Assembly: GCA_000181795.3 (NCBI GenBank)
Contig: CM012953.1
Span: forward strand, 7,116,034 to 7,180,033
Length of the DNA: 64,000 bases
From: Trichinella spiralis
Taxonomy: Eukaryota; Nematoda; Enoplea; Trichinellida; Trichinellidae
Direction of reading: 5' to 3'
Below, one piece after another: positions 49,953 through 59,574 of the stretch. The notes under the pieces were generated by a model, which had not been told where the DNA came from, searched no databases, and saw nothing but the letters and a program-made list of their open reading frames with translations. The translations under genes and the position numbers were made by a program. Positions within the stretch are counted from its first letter, which is position 1. Every line of letters begins with the position of its first letter.

Positions 49953-52900
49953 ATGAAGAGCTGCCGTGATCGATCGCATGCATCAATGCCAGGTATGATA
50001 TCATCTTTTCTCTTGCTTATGATTTTTAGTAATATTGTTAATATGATTATTCTTCATTTATGAGTGGCATTGAAAATTTATAGCATGGATAATTGAAGCG
50101 AGCATTTCAAAATAGTTTTATTATTTTTGAAATTGTGAAACGCTAATCTGTTAGAGTGCCTTCTTATAAGGAATGTGTAATATTCATCATTTTTTATTAT
50201 TAAATATTTTAGTTGTACGCTATCAGTTTTTTCACATTGTATCGTTTACGATAATGAATGAAAATGAAAGTTATTTTAGTTGTTACTGTTAGAATAGTAG
50301 ACTTCAACGATAAATGGGGCAGCAGTTTAATGAATCAATCAACACAAGCGTACGACAGTAGAACACAGCGTAGGAACGAGAGTAAACACACACAACACAC
50401 AACACGCACACAACTACTATATATAACTCATAGGTAGTACGGTATAATGATAATCAGGTATAAGAGGATGACGGTGTGATTTCCAACATCCCCACTTCAC
50501 GCCGCCATCCCAATTAATTTCAGACAAGTAGCCAGGCGGCTCGGTGTCAGGGCCTTTGTGAACATGTCAGCTGCATTATCTGCACTTGGTATCTGCCGCA
50601 TTTCTATTTCGCCTTCTTGTATCTTTTCTTTGACGAAATGGTACCTTATGTCGATGTGCCGTGTCCTTGCTGACGATGATTGACCGGTGCTGATGCTAAC
50701 GGCTCCACTGTTGTCGCATAGCAGTGTAGGCTTGCTGCTCTCCTTTTCCAACTCAGATTGCAGCGAGCGTAGCCAAGCGGTTTCTTTTGCAGCGTGGCTT
50801 AGGGCCATATATTCAGCTTCTGTTGTTGATAACGCTACCGTGCGCTGTTTTTTTGATGTCCATGCTATCGCTGCACCAGAGTGGCACACAACGCATCCAG
50901 AAATGGATCGACGATCATCTCTATCATTGCCCCAGTCGGAATCGGAATACACAGTGAACGCATTTTCAATCTGCCTGTAGACTAACTTCGCAGCTTTTGT
51001 GTACTTCAAGTATCGGAAGATGCGCTTAACGGCAGTCCAATGTGCCTTCCCAGGATTATCACAAAAACGACTGACAATCCCCACTGCGTGGCAAATGTCT
51101 GGTCGACAACTTTGACTTAAATAAACCAGGCAGCCGACGGCTTCTCTGTACGGTACGGCGTGCATCTGCTTTATTTCTTCATCACTCCTCGGCATCATCG
51201 CTTTCGATAAAACCTGGTTAGGGTCCAATGGTGTTTTCACCCCTTTGCAGTCGGACATTCTGAACCGGTGCAGCATTTCCTCAATGTACTGCTCCTGATC
51301 AATCGACAGCGTGCCATTTTCAACATCTTGCACGATTCTGATTCCTAGACACCAATGGGCTTTGCCAAGATCTTTCATTTTGAAGCGCTCACACAACGCC
51401 ATCTTCAATTCATTTTTTGATGACTCGTTGTTTGAAAGAATGAGTAGATCGTCTACGTATACACCGACGGCGAGGAAGGTTTTATTTTTCCGAAGAAAAT
51501 AGATGCAGGGCTCGTTCTTCAGCCTGTTGAGCCCGAAACTCCGAAGAGTCTCGTCCAACATTCCGTACCATGCACGACTCGCCTGTTTCAGGCCGTAGAT
51601 AGATTTTCTTAAACGGCAGTATTTGTTGTTTTCGTCACCAACACCACTCGGCAGTTCCATATATATTTCTTCATTCAGGCTTGGATTCAGGAACGCGGTC
51701 ACAACGTCCATTTGATCTACTTCTAAATTATACTTCGCTGCCAATGACAAAAGATACCGGAGCGAAGAATAACCCAATGTTGGAGCGAATGTGTCTTCAA
51801 AATCAATTCCTTGCAATTGTGAATATCCTTTGGCCACAAGTCGCGCTTTTCGTTTTTCAATTGTCCCATCTTCTTTATACTTTGTCTTGAAGACCCATTT
51901 ACTTTTAATGGCCTTCTTGTGTGGAGGCAAAACGGCAGGTTCCCATGATTGATTTTCGCGGTGGGATGCCAATTCTTCATTGATGGCCTTGAGCCACTCT
52001 TTGGCATCCGGACGATTCACTGCCTCTTCATAGCTGATGGGATCGCTATGCTCGCGCACTTGCGCCTGAAACAGAAGAAAATCTGAGTTGAATATGTTTC
52101 GATTAGGGAAACGGTTTCGCAGCGGTCTTCTAAGTTCTTCTGGCGACGTCTTCGTTGACGGCTGTGGATTTTGTCCAATGGACTTATCACTGTCGGTGTC
52201 TACTTTGAGTGGAGCAGTTGGATTTGGATCCATCTCAGTAGAACCACTATCTTGAGAAGTCCACACAATCACTGTTTCTTCGCCAACGTCTGGATTCATA
52301 AGGGAATTCGTCGACCCTTCCTTTGACGCCTGGGTGCCAGGGAACTGTGATTCCAAGAATTTCACGTCTCTGGTGACATACATCTTCTTCGTTTTACGGT
52401 CCACAGTACGATATCCTTTGCTGGTTTCGCAGTATCCAACGAAGATCCGTTCTTCGGATTTCGGATCCCACTTCTTTCGTTGTCCTGAGGGAACGTGCAC
52501 CATTGCCAAACAGCCAAAGACTTTCAAGTGCGCCAAGTTTGGCTTACGTCCAGACCAAGCTTCTTCTGGAGTTACCTTTCGCAGAGCCTTTGTGGGGCAT
52601 CTGTTTCGTAGGTAGTTGGCTGTGCCCACAGCCTCTGCCCACAAATCTGGACTCAAGTTGGCATCTATTAGCATCGTTCTGGCCTTTTCCACAAGCGTTC
52701 GGTTCATCCTTTCTGCGACGCCATTTTGTTGGGGCGTTTCAGGAATCGTACGTTCGTGACGAATGCCTTTTCTCACCAGAAATTCCGCGAACATGTTGTT
52801 CACGTATTCACGTCCATTATCGGTTCGCAGGCACTTCACTCTTTTTGAAGTTTGCCTTTCCACCATTGCGATGAAGTCTTTGAACTTCGGCAGGACTTCG

Positions 52901-55900
52901 TTCTTGTGCTTCAGAAAGTACACAAACGATTTCCGTGAGAAATCATCGATAAATGAAAGAAAGTATCGAGCACCACCAACTGACGCTACTTGCATGGGCC
53001 CACATATGTCCGAGTGTACCAGTTCAAGAACTTCTTTTGATCTCTTAGTGGCCGATTTAGGGAAGGGCAAACGACACTGTTTTCCTTTCAAGCAAGTGAC
53101 ACAATCCGTTTTTGTGATTGCATCAGATGGAATGCCAGTTGCTTGCCCATCTTGCAAGAGCTTCATTGATCCACGACTTAAATGCCCTAGTCGACGGTGC
53201 CACAGATCTGGGACATCATGCACTGTCATAGCCCACTGGTCACACCGATTTAGCCGATATAGTCCATTATACTGAGTTGCAGTACCGAGAATATGTTGTC
53301 TCGGAACTTCAATAGCTAAGTCAACTATTCGGCAACCATTTTCGTCGAAGATTAACGTCTTCTTCTGTGCGGCTATTCGACTTACAGACAGGAGATTCAG
53401 TGCCAGTTCCGGAGCATGTCGAACGTCGTGGGCCACCATCGTCTTCTTAGTGGCGAGGGGAATTTTCACGACCCCGCATCCTTTAGTCGTTATATTTGTT
53501 CCATTGGCAATGGCCACTGTGTGTGTAGTGTGACCGTTGTACTCTTCCATCCAATCGTCGCGATGAGTCAAATGCGTAGTGGCGCCTGAATCTAGGAACC
53601 AATCCTTGTCGCCGTCAGTTGCCTTTTGAATCAGAAGACAGCTTGCAGCAAAATTTGTGCTTGCTGCTAAGTGTTTGTCTGATTTCTTCTGATTTTTCGA
53701 AGGCCGGCGATCATTTATTACAAATGGACATTTTGCAAGAATGTGTCCCGTTTGCTTGCATTTGAAACATCTTCGATTGCAACGTACCTTGACTTTCTCT
53801 TTAGCACTCTGGCTCACAAAAGCACAGTTTTCATCCTTGGGCAATGGCGAAGCAAGTTGTTGAACATTATTTTGCAATAACAAGCCCTTGACAAATTCAA
53901 CCGTGATCTTCTGATTCGATCCTTGGATGCCAAGGATCAGGGGTTGGAATTCGATCGGCAATCCACCGAGAATTATGCCACCAACCGTTTCATTGTCTAG
54001 AGGTTTTCCAATCGACTCTAGTTGATCCGCGATACTAGTAATACGGTCAATATAAGCTGTCATTGATCCGCATTCTTCGAATCGGGTCTTGAACAGAGAG
54101 GAGTAGAGGCCAATGCGACGTACCAAACCAACGTCTTCATAGGCGCAACGTAGTTTTTCCCACGCTTGCTTGGCTGTCATAGCTTTGCGGACATCGCCAC
54201 TGGCACAAGGCTTGATTGACAAGTTTATCTTTGCCAATGCACGCTGGTCTAGCTCATGGTCGACATTTTCATTTTCTACACAGTGCCATAAGCCAGCATC
54301 CACCAAGTAATTCTTCATGGCGAACTTCCACTCAGAATAATTTGTGCCATCTAAGTGTTTCGACTCGGGCAGGCCACCAACTGCAGAAGCTAGAACCGTA
54401 GGCTTCTTCAAAGCAAGCTGTGCTTGCAGGGCCTGTACTTGTTCGACCAACTGGTTAACAACTTGATCCATTCACGCGCAGAGGAAGCGTGCTGGGCCCA
54501 TAACCTGTTAGAATAGTAGACTTCAACGATAAATGGGGCAGCAGTTTAATGAATCAATCAACACAAGCGTACGACAGTAGAACACAGCGTAGGAACGAGA
54601 GTAAACACACACAACACACAACACGCACACAACTACTATATATTAACTCATAGGTAGTACGGTATAATGATAATCAGGTATAAGAGGATGACGGTGTGAT
54701 TTCCAACAGTTACTAATAGAGTACTAATAGAGGAAAAAAAATAGAGTACAACTGAACTTTATAAATTTCCATTGGGAATTTAGTCAGTTGTAATTGTAAA
54801 TTAACTGAAATTGCTCGACAGATTTGACGCCTGCCAATTTGGACTGTGCGTCTAAATATGCTAGTTCCGTGGAATTGGCGCCCAGCATTCCCAGAGTTCC
54901 TCCGTATGGTTTGCGTGAATTGCAGCAAAATTTTGAAAAAACCCGACGCGAAAATTTCAGCCTCAAAGTTGAAGTGTGCTTTTTGAAATCAAAATTACAA
55001 GAACTTGGTTATTTTTCTGAATTGCCCGAAAATCAACTGGTACATGAACTTGAGACTTTCAAGAAATTTTTGAGCGGTGAATTGAATGCAGAAAATAAAA
55101 TCAGGTAACTGATTTATTCTGTTTTTTTAAATTTATAAACTAAGCTGGCAGCATAACTCTTTTTTTCTAGTAATGAATCAGATATATGTCAAAAAGTCGA
55201 GCTTGTTGAAGTGTCGAAGTCGATTGCTGTGAAGGAGAAGGTAAAATCAGCCGATACAGTACGAATCCAATGTGATTATTTATTTAGTTTTTTTAAATTT
55301 TCTTGAATATTTCGCATTAGGAATTGGAAAACGTGAAAGATGAGAATGCTCATTTGAAATCTGTGATTGTCAGTTTACGAAAGGAGAATGAACTGTTGCT
55401 TGAATCCCTTCAAAATGCTGGTGAATCTGTATACGAAAGTGACCACAGCGGTAGAATATCATTGATGACTCGAAAGGATGCGTAAGAAATTTATAATTAC
55501 AGTTCAAAATAGACTTATAAATTTTGTTCAACCTTAAGACTCATCTTCAAGCTTAAAAATAGAATCGTTGAATTAGAAATGGATCTGATGAAACAAACTT
55601 CAATGTCTTTAAGATTGGAAGAAAAGGAGGTTGGTCCTTTTTTTCGAAGTATGCAGATGCTGGGTTCATTTATTTGATGTAGTTTCAGGATGTAGAATCG
55701 GATTCAAATTTAAAAATTCCTGAAACTTTGCACGTAGCAACGCAGACCTCTTTTATCCAAGTAAGAAATGATCGAAATTTGCAACAATTTATTGTTTGCT
55801 TTTAAGCTTTTGTATTTTAATAAATGAAATTCTATTTCTACTATCATTCTATTTTATTAATATTTTACATTTTCAATAAATGATGAAATGAAACTTCTAC

Positions 55901-57510
55901 TTTTTATATTCATTTCAGGAATCTCCTCCAGCTTGTTCATCTGTTTCGACAGTCGATCATACATCCAGGGAAGAGGCACAACTATCATCTGAAATGCGTT
56001 TGATTTGCAATTATTTGGATGAAGTTTCCGCAAAAGCGGAATATATATTTTTTGTTTTAAAAAAAATTGTTGGTAGCTCAAAAGTGAGTATTCGGTATTG
56101 CTTTGTTTTTTTACTTTCTATTCATTCAGTGTTGCTTTCAGAATGTTGATCTATTATCCGAGTCGGATAGAAATATAGAATTGAACGCTTTGAATTTTCC
56201 TGTATTATTTGATAATTTGTGCACAATGCTTGATGGCAGTATACATATATTAAGTAATTGGGATGTTAAGTTTTTAATTTTTCTTAAAAAAGCATTCTTC
56301 ACTTTTAGATTGTTCGAATAATAATAATAATAATAATAATAAGTATAATAACGGGAAACATTTGCATTATTATTTGAACAGTTTGGATGAAAAAAGTGAT
56401 CGTCGTCTTTTTGAAGATGATATTCATCATTTGAAAGAACAAGTGAAACATTTGCAACGGTCGCTTTGCGAAAAGGAAAAGTATGCACTTTTTGATTTTA
56501 AATACATTTTTAACAGATTATATTGTATATTAATAAATTTAATTTCAATGCATAATGTAAAGAATGATAATTTTAAGAAATAAGAGTAATTCTTTTTGTT
56601 AAATGCATATTTAATTTAGTTAACTTACGTTCTAAGATAGTTCTGAGAAGATTTTCAGTTATGAAAATTTCTTTTGCATAATTTAAACTTTAAAACAACA
56701 ATGCTTCTTTGTCATGAGCAATCTGTTATGGATATATGATAATGTTTCTTTTCTCAAAGATTTATCGCGAACATGATGAAAAAGAATTCAAGAAAAACCG
56801 CAGCGTTGTTTCATTCCAATCAAAGCAAAGTTAGTTTGGTTATATATATATATATATATTTGATTATTTAACCTTCAAAGCTTTCCAAAATGTTCCATAT
56901 TTTAGCGGAAATACAGTCGGCCCTGAATATTCGCGGGATTCAGTCGCCGACTGTATTGAATACTTTATGCATGTACCAGTTTTGTCTTTTATTGTAAAAT
57001 TTCAGCGTTTTATTGTTAAATATGCATCATTTTATGTGCTCATTCATATGCGATTATTTTATACTTTAAATTGTTTTCATCTTTTTAAAGATACATTATG
57101 AAGCTGAACGATTTAACGAGGTACTGTTCGATTTGAACAAATCTTTGGCAAACATACGTAACAGTAATGCACTGATGGCATCTCGTTTGAAATTAACCGA
57201 TGGTGCGATTGCAGTTCTGATGGAAAATGTTGGTTCATATTTTAATTCATTAATAATAATAATAATAATAATAATAAGCATGTTGGCATTTTTTGTTAAT
57301 TGATTGAAGTTTTTGCTTCATTTTCAAATTTAGAAATTATCCAAAATGCCTTCTCAGACGTTGAAGAAAACAACACTACAACGCAACGTTGACGCTTCAG
57401 ACGAGACTGATGTGATGAAAGATCTGAATGGTCATTTGAAGGTCCGAAGGGACAGTTGTTATGAAAGGAAAATTCACAACAAGTGTAAAAATTACATCAT
57501 ACGTGAATAA
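49953..57510 (+). CDS. CM1-domain coiled-coil protein (centrosomin/CDK5RAP2-like)
   Basis: Likely centrosomal scaffold that recruits gamma-tubulin. Twelve exons (49953-49992, 54822-55104, 55171-55240, 55321-55481, 55539-55629, 55689-55760, 55919-56083, 56142-56253, 56309-56480, 56760-56829, 57091-57228, 57334-57510) give 516 residues. Near residues 40-75 lies a Cnn_1N (CM1) motif: LRELQQNFEKTRRENFSLKV followed by EVCFLKSKLQELG, comparable to the KKENFNLKLRIYFLEE core of CDK5RAP2. The rest is predicted coiled coil (ENVKDENAHLKSVIVSLRKE; LKNRIVELEMDLMKQ), a poly-Asn run coded by an AAT repeat (56315-56340), and more coiled coil. It is much shorter than insect or vertebrate family members. Exon 1 (MKSCRDRSHASMP) is inferred from phase and a GTATGA donor. 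Intron 1 is 4.8 kb because a copia element sits in it. Confidence 0.8.
50287..50488 (-). repeat. 3' LTR of the copia element
   Basis: About 202 bp, same orientation as the other LTR. Preceded on the element strand by a purine-rich tract (GTGAAGTGGGGA, about 50489-50500) that serves as the polypurine tract. Confidence 0.97.
50497..54471 (-). CDS. copia gag-pol polyprotein
   Basis: Fossil/mobile-element gene: one frame of about 1324 residues with the copia domain order. The gag region ends in a zinc knuckle (CFKCKQTGHILAKC). Then come an aspartic protease (WFLDSGATTHLT), an integrase (HRRLGHLSRGS zinc region, DICGPM, and a catalytic core with NGVAERMNRTL), and a reverse transcriptase (VVTAFLNPSLNEEIYM, GVYVDDLLIL). 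RNase H follows (VYSDSDWGNDRDDRRS, STTEAEYMALS, RHIDIRYHFVKE). Integrase before reverse transcriptase identifies Ty1/copia (Pseudoviridae). Confidence 0.97.
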   Translation of the reverse strand: MDQVVNQLVEQVQALQAQLALKKPTVLASAVGGLPESKHLDGTNYSEWKFAMKNYLVDAGLWHCVENENVDHELDQRALAKINLSIKPCASGDVRKAMTAKQAWEKLRCAYEDVGLVRRIGLYSSLFKTRFEECGSMTAYIDRITSIADQLESIGKPLDNETVGGIILGGLPIEFQPLILGIQGSNQKITVEFVKGLLLQNNVQQLASPLPKDENCAFVSQSAKEKVKVRCNRRCFKCKQTGHILAKCPFVINDRRPSKNQKKSDKHLAASTNFAASCLLIQKATDGDKDWFLDSGATTHLTHRDDWMEEYNGHTTHTVAIANGTNITTKGCGVVKIPLATKKTMVAHDVRHAPELALNLLSVSRIAAQKKTLIFDENGCRIVDLAIEVPRQHILGTATQYNGLYRLNRCDQWAMTVHDVPDLWHRRLGHLSRGSMKLLQDGQATGIPSDAITKTDCVTCLKGKQCRLPFPKSATKRSKEVLELVHSDICGPMQVASVGGARYFLSFIDDFSRKSFVYFLKHKNEVLPKFKDFIAMVERQTSKRVKCLRTDNGREYVNNMFAEFLVRKGIRHERTIPETPQQNGVAERMNRTLVEKARTMLIDANLSPDLWAEAVGTANYLRNRCPTKALRKVTPEEAWSGRKPNLAHLKVFGCLAMVHVPSGQRKKWDPKSEERIFVGYCETSKGYRTVDRKTKKMYVTRDVKFLESQFPGTQASKEGSTNSLMNPDVGEETVIVWTSQDSGSTEMDPNPTAPLKVDTDSDKSIGQNPQPSTKTSPEELRRPLRNRFPNRNIFNSDFLLFQAQVREHSDPISYEEAVNRPDAKEWLKAINEELASHRENQSWEPAVLPPHKKAIKSKWVFKTKYKEDGTIEKRKARLVAKGYSQLQGIDFEDTFAPTLGYSSLRYLLSLAAKYNLEVDQMDVVTAFLNPSLNEEIYMELPSGVGDENNKYCRLRKSIYGLKQASRAWYGMLDETLRSFGLNRLKNEPCIYFLRKNKTFLAVGVYVDDLLILSNNESSKNELKMALCERFKMKDLGKAHWCLGIRIVQDVENGTLSIDQEQYIEEMLHRFRMSDCKGVKTPLDPNQVLSKAMMPRSDEEIKQMHAVPYREAVGCLVYLSQSCRPDICHAVGIVSRFCDNPGKAHWTAVKRIFRYLKYTKAAKLVYRQIENAFTVYSDSDWGNDRDDRRSISGCVVCHSGAAIAWTSKKQRTVALSTTEAEYMALSHAAKETAWLRSLQSELEKESSKPTLLCDNSGAVSISTGQSSSARTRHIDIRYHFVKEKIQEGEIEMRQIPSADNAADMFTKALTPSRLATCLKLIGMAA
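54491..54505 (-). promoter_or_regulatory. primer-binding site matching the anticodon arm of initiator tRNA-Met
   Basis: Directly after the 5' LTR the element strand reads GGTTATGGGCCCAGC. This is the complement of the initiator tRNA-Met anticodon stem-loop (GCTGGGCCCATAACC), not of a tRNA 3' end. The half-tRNA primer is a known habit of many copia-type elements. Confidence 0.8.
54506..54708 (-). repeat. 5' LTR of the copia element
   Basis: About 203 bp. On the minus strand it starts TGTTGGAAATCACACC and ends ATTCTAACA. Nearly identical to the copy at 50287-50488. Confidence 0.97.
56314..56341 (+). repeat. (AAT)n microsatellite inside a coding exon
   Basis: About eight AAT units in exon 9 of the CM1 gene, encoding a poly-Asn run. 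Length variation here would change the protein in frame. Confidence 0.9.
56914..56953. mobile_element. 40-bp remnant of a pogo/Tigger-like DNA transposon
   Basis: In an intron of the CM1 gene, a short palindrome-ended unit (CAGTCGGCCCTGAATATTCG ... GCCGACTG) is flanked by TA on both sides (56912-56913, 56954-56955). The CAGTCGGCCCT start resembles Tigger/pogo terminal repeats, and TA is their target site. It seems to be two terminal ends with the interior deleted. Confidence 0.55.
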
Positions 57511-57681
57511 ATCATTCTTTTTAATGATAACGTTTTACAGAAACTGTGCTTTACAGAATTAGTTCACAATTTCGTGTGAAATTCATTTTTTTTACATAAA
57601 GCTCAGAAATACCAATTTCATATCTACAAAAAAGTAGTGAAAAACAAAGCGAAATTTATATTTTTTGATTCTATTCAAACA

Positions 57682-59168
57682 TCACACGGGTGTGATCAAA
57701 GGTTCACTAACAGGGTCTGAAACTTTAATACCGTCGTCACTTTTGAAAGAATGCGAATTTTCTTGTTCAGCATTCGGCTGATTTTCGTCAGTGGTATTGG
57801 AAATTGGTTGTTCAACTTTCCATTGACGCTTTCGCAACAGAATATAGTCAAGAAAAAGTCGACGAGTCAACCGTGAAGCGACTACTTGACCGGCGTGATG
57901 GGCGACTTTTTCAATCACCAATATACCGTCCGCTCGTAGAAAGTGGTCGGCAAATTTTTCCACATCACCAGTCCATTTCGGCTGAGGTTCCGAATAGGAT
58001 GCATTCACCAGCTTTTTGATATATTCTCGACGAGAACGACGTACCAAATTACGATAAAGCCAATATACCAAATGCAATGAATTGATACAAGTCAACGCAA
58101 CTGTCCAACACCAGACGAGGAGAAATATTTTCTCATTTACCATATTGATCATCAGAACGCATTGAACAGTATATCTATGAAAGCGAAAGAAAGTAAAAAA
58201 AGCGTCATTTTTCGATATTTAATGTTAATTTCTAGATTGACATGGTTGACTGTTATTATACGATATATGAATAAGTTGTTACCTGTTCAAATTTCCAAGT
58301 ACTCGGACTTCAAAGTCACACATCGTAACTCTAGGAAATACGCCGGTCAATTCCCATCCAGTTCCTGAGAGTAAACGTAGAAAAATATTCGGCATCCATT
58401 GTCGTCCAGTGGCCAACACTATTTGCATGAACAACAGTTGTAAACTGCAATTGACCACGTACAAAAATTTCACTAGAGTATAAGCGAAAGTGAGAAATGA
58501 TCCGCTGTTTAGCAACTTTCTATTTAACCAACTGCTTCTTCCAGAAGATCGACAATACGTTTCAAAAGTTCGTTTCAATTGCAAAACTTCGCACAAGAAT
58601 GCGGCGATGATGCTGGTTTGTGAATTTTCATCATCCCACGACTCTTTCAACGTTGATTCACGAGCAACCGATACAATCGTTTCAATATTGAAACCTTTTC
58701 AATAAGAAAATTTATAAAAATGCATACAATTAAGCATATAATTCTGTTCGTATATAAGAAGTTTGCTTAAAACAAATAACACTATCTATTACCAGAGCGA
58801 AAGTTACAAATACGCCATAAAGCAAATGGGGCACCGAAGAACAGCGCCTGCACACCAAGAATGAACGGCACCCATTGATAATAGCTGATATGCTTGTGTC
58901 CACGTTCTGAACGTCCCGGAATGGTGTCGTTCAACGGCAGCCAATAAGTATCTTGTATGTAGCAAAAATTTTCCGTATATTCCTCCCAAGCGTATTTAAA
59001 TTCCGCTGGCACCCAGCATTCGATAGGTTGTCCAATCCATTGTCTTGTACTGATGATAAGTGCGAACAGAAGCAACAACGATGGAGTGTAAAAATAATTC
59101 GCTCTGTCGACAACATCGTCATCAACAGTTGGCTTGAGTGCATTTATTGCAGAACCAAAAATGTCCAT
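57682..59168 (-). CDS. innexin (gap-junction channel)
   Basis: Four-pass membrane protein forming invertebrate gap junctions or hemichannels. Three exons (58793-59168, 58283-58694, 57682-58174) give 426 residues. The N-terminus MDIFGSAINALKPTVDDDVVDRAN-type (split here as MDIFGSAINALKP and VDDDVVDRANYFYTP) is diagnostic, and fixed the start 24 codons into a longer open frame. TM1 (LLLLFALIISTRQWIG) is followed by extracellular loop 1 with IECWVPAEF, the family YYQW signature (ISYYQWVPFILG), and a second loop with paired cysteines (CDFEVRVLGNLNRYTVQC). TM4 is FLLVWCWTVALTCINSLHL. The tail is long and acidic. Which innexin paralogue it is cannot be told. Its start lies 406 bases beyond the stop of TAF7, on the same strand. 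Confidence 0.94.
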
Positions 59169-59574
59169 TTGATTCAAACAGCTTAAATCTTTCCGTATTA
59201 ATGTGCTTGTAACAAGTGTATTTTCTGCACTGAATTGCAATTCCCATTCTCAATTCTCGCTTTTGCACTTCAAAACATGATTTTCCAGCTTTGAAGCTAT
59301 GCAAACATTCAACTAATCTATTTGACAAATAACAAGATTTTAACGAAATAGCTCGTCTAACCATTGCATAATTTCAAATGCTTCTGCCATGCTAAGAACA
59401 TAAATGTGATTTTAAAAAAGCACTGTTTCCAAAATGAATGCCATTTTAAAGTTAAAAAAATAATAAATTTGTACACTTTATATATTTGAATATCGTAGTA
59501 TACAATATCGTTCAATAATCAAATACACAAAATTGACTGATATGATAACAGAGCGGAGAATCAATTTCACTGCT
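59169..59574. other. intergenic DNA innexin/TAF7
   Basis: About 400 bases holding the TAF7 3' UTR and the innexin promoter. No distinct motif was recognised. Confidence 0.5.

Larger units (their letters stand above)
50287..54708 (-). mobile_element. Ty1/copia LTR retrotransposon, looks whole, young
   Basis: Complete element on the minus strand, inside intron 1 of the CM1 gene. It has near-identical LTRs of about 200 bp (TG...CA ends) and a 5-bp target duplication (GTTAC at 50282-50286 and 54709-54713). It also has a primer-binding site and polypurine tract next to the LTRs, and one long gag-pol frame between them. The near identity of the LTRs means a recent insertion. No obvious break was seen by eye. 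Confidence 0.97.

Noticed and set aside
52503-53275. Plus-strand ORFs up to 170 residues in the copia element
   Set aside because: Antisense shadows of the gag-pol frame.
59169-59240. Longer innexin start at 59240
   Set aside because: Adds 24 residues before the canonical innexin N-terminus MDIFGSAIN..VDDD; the internal ATG at 59168 fits the family.
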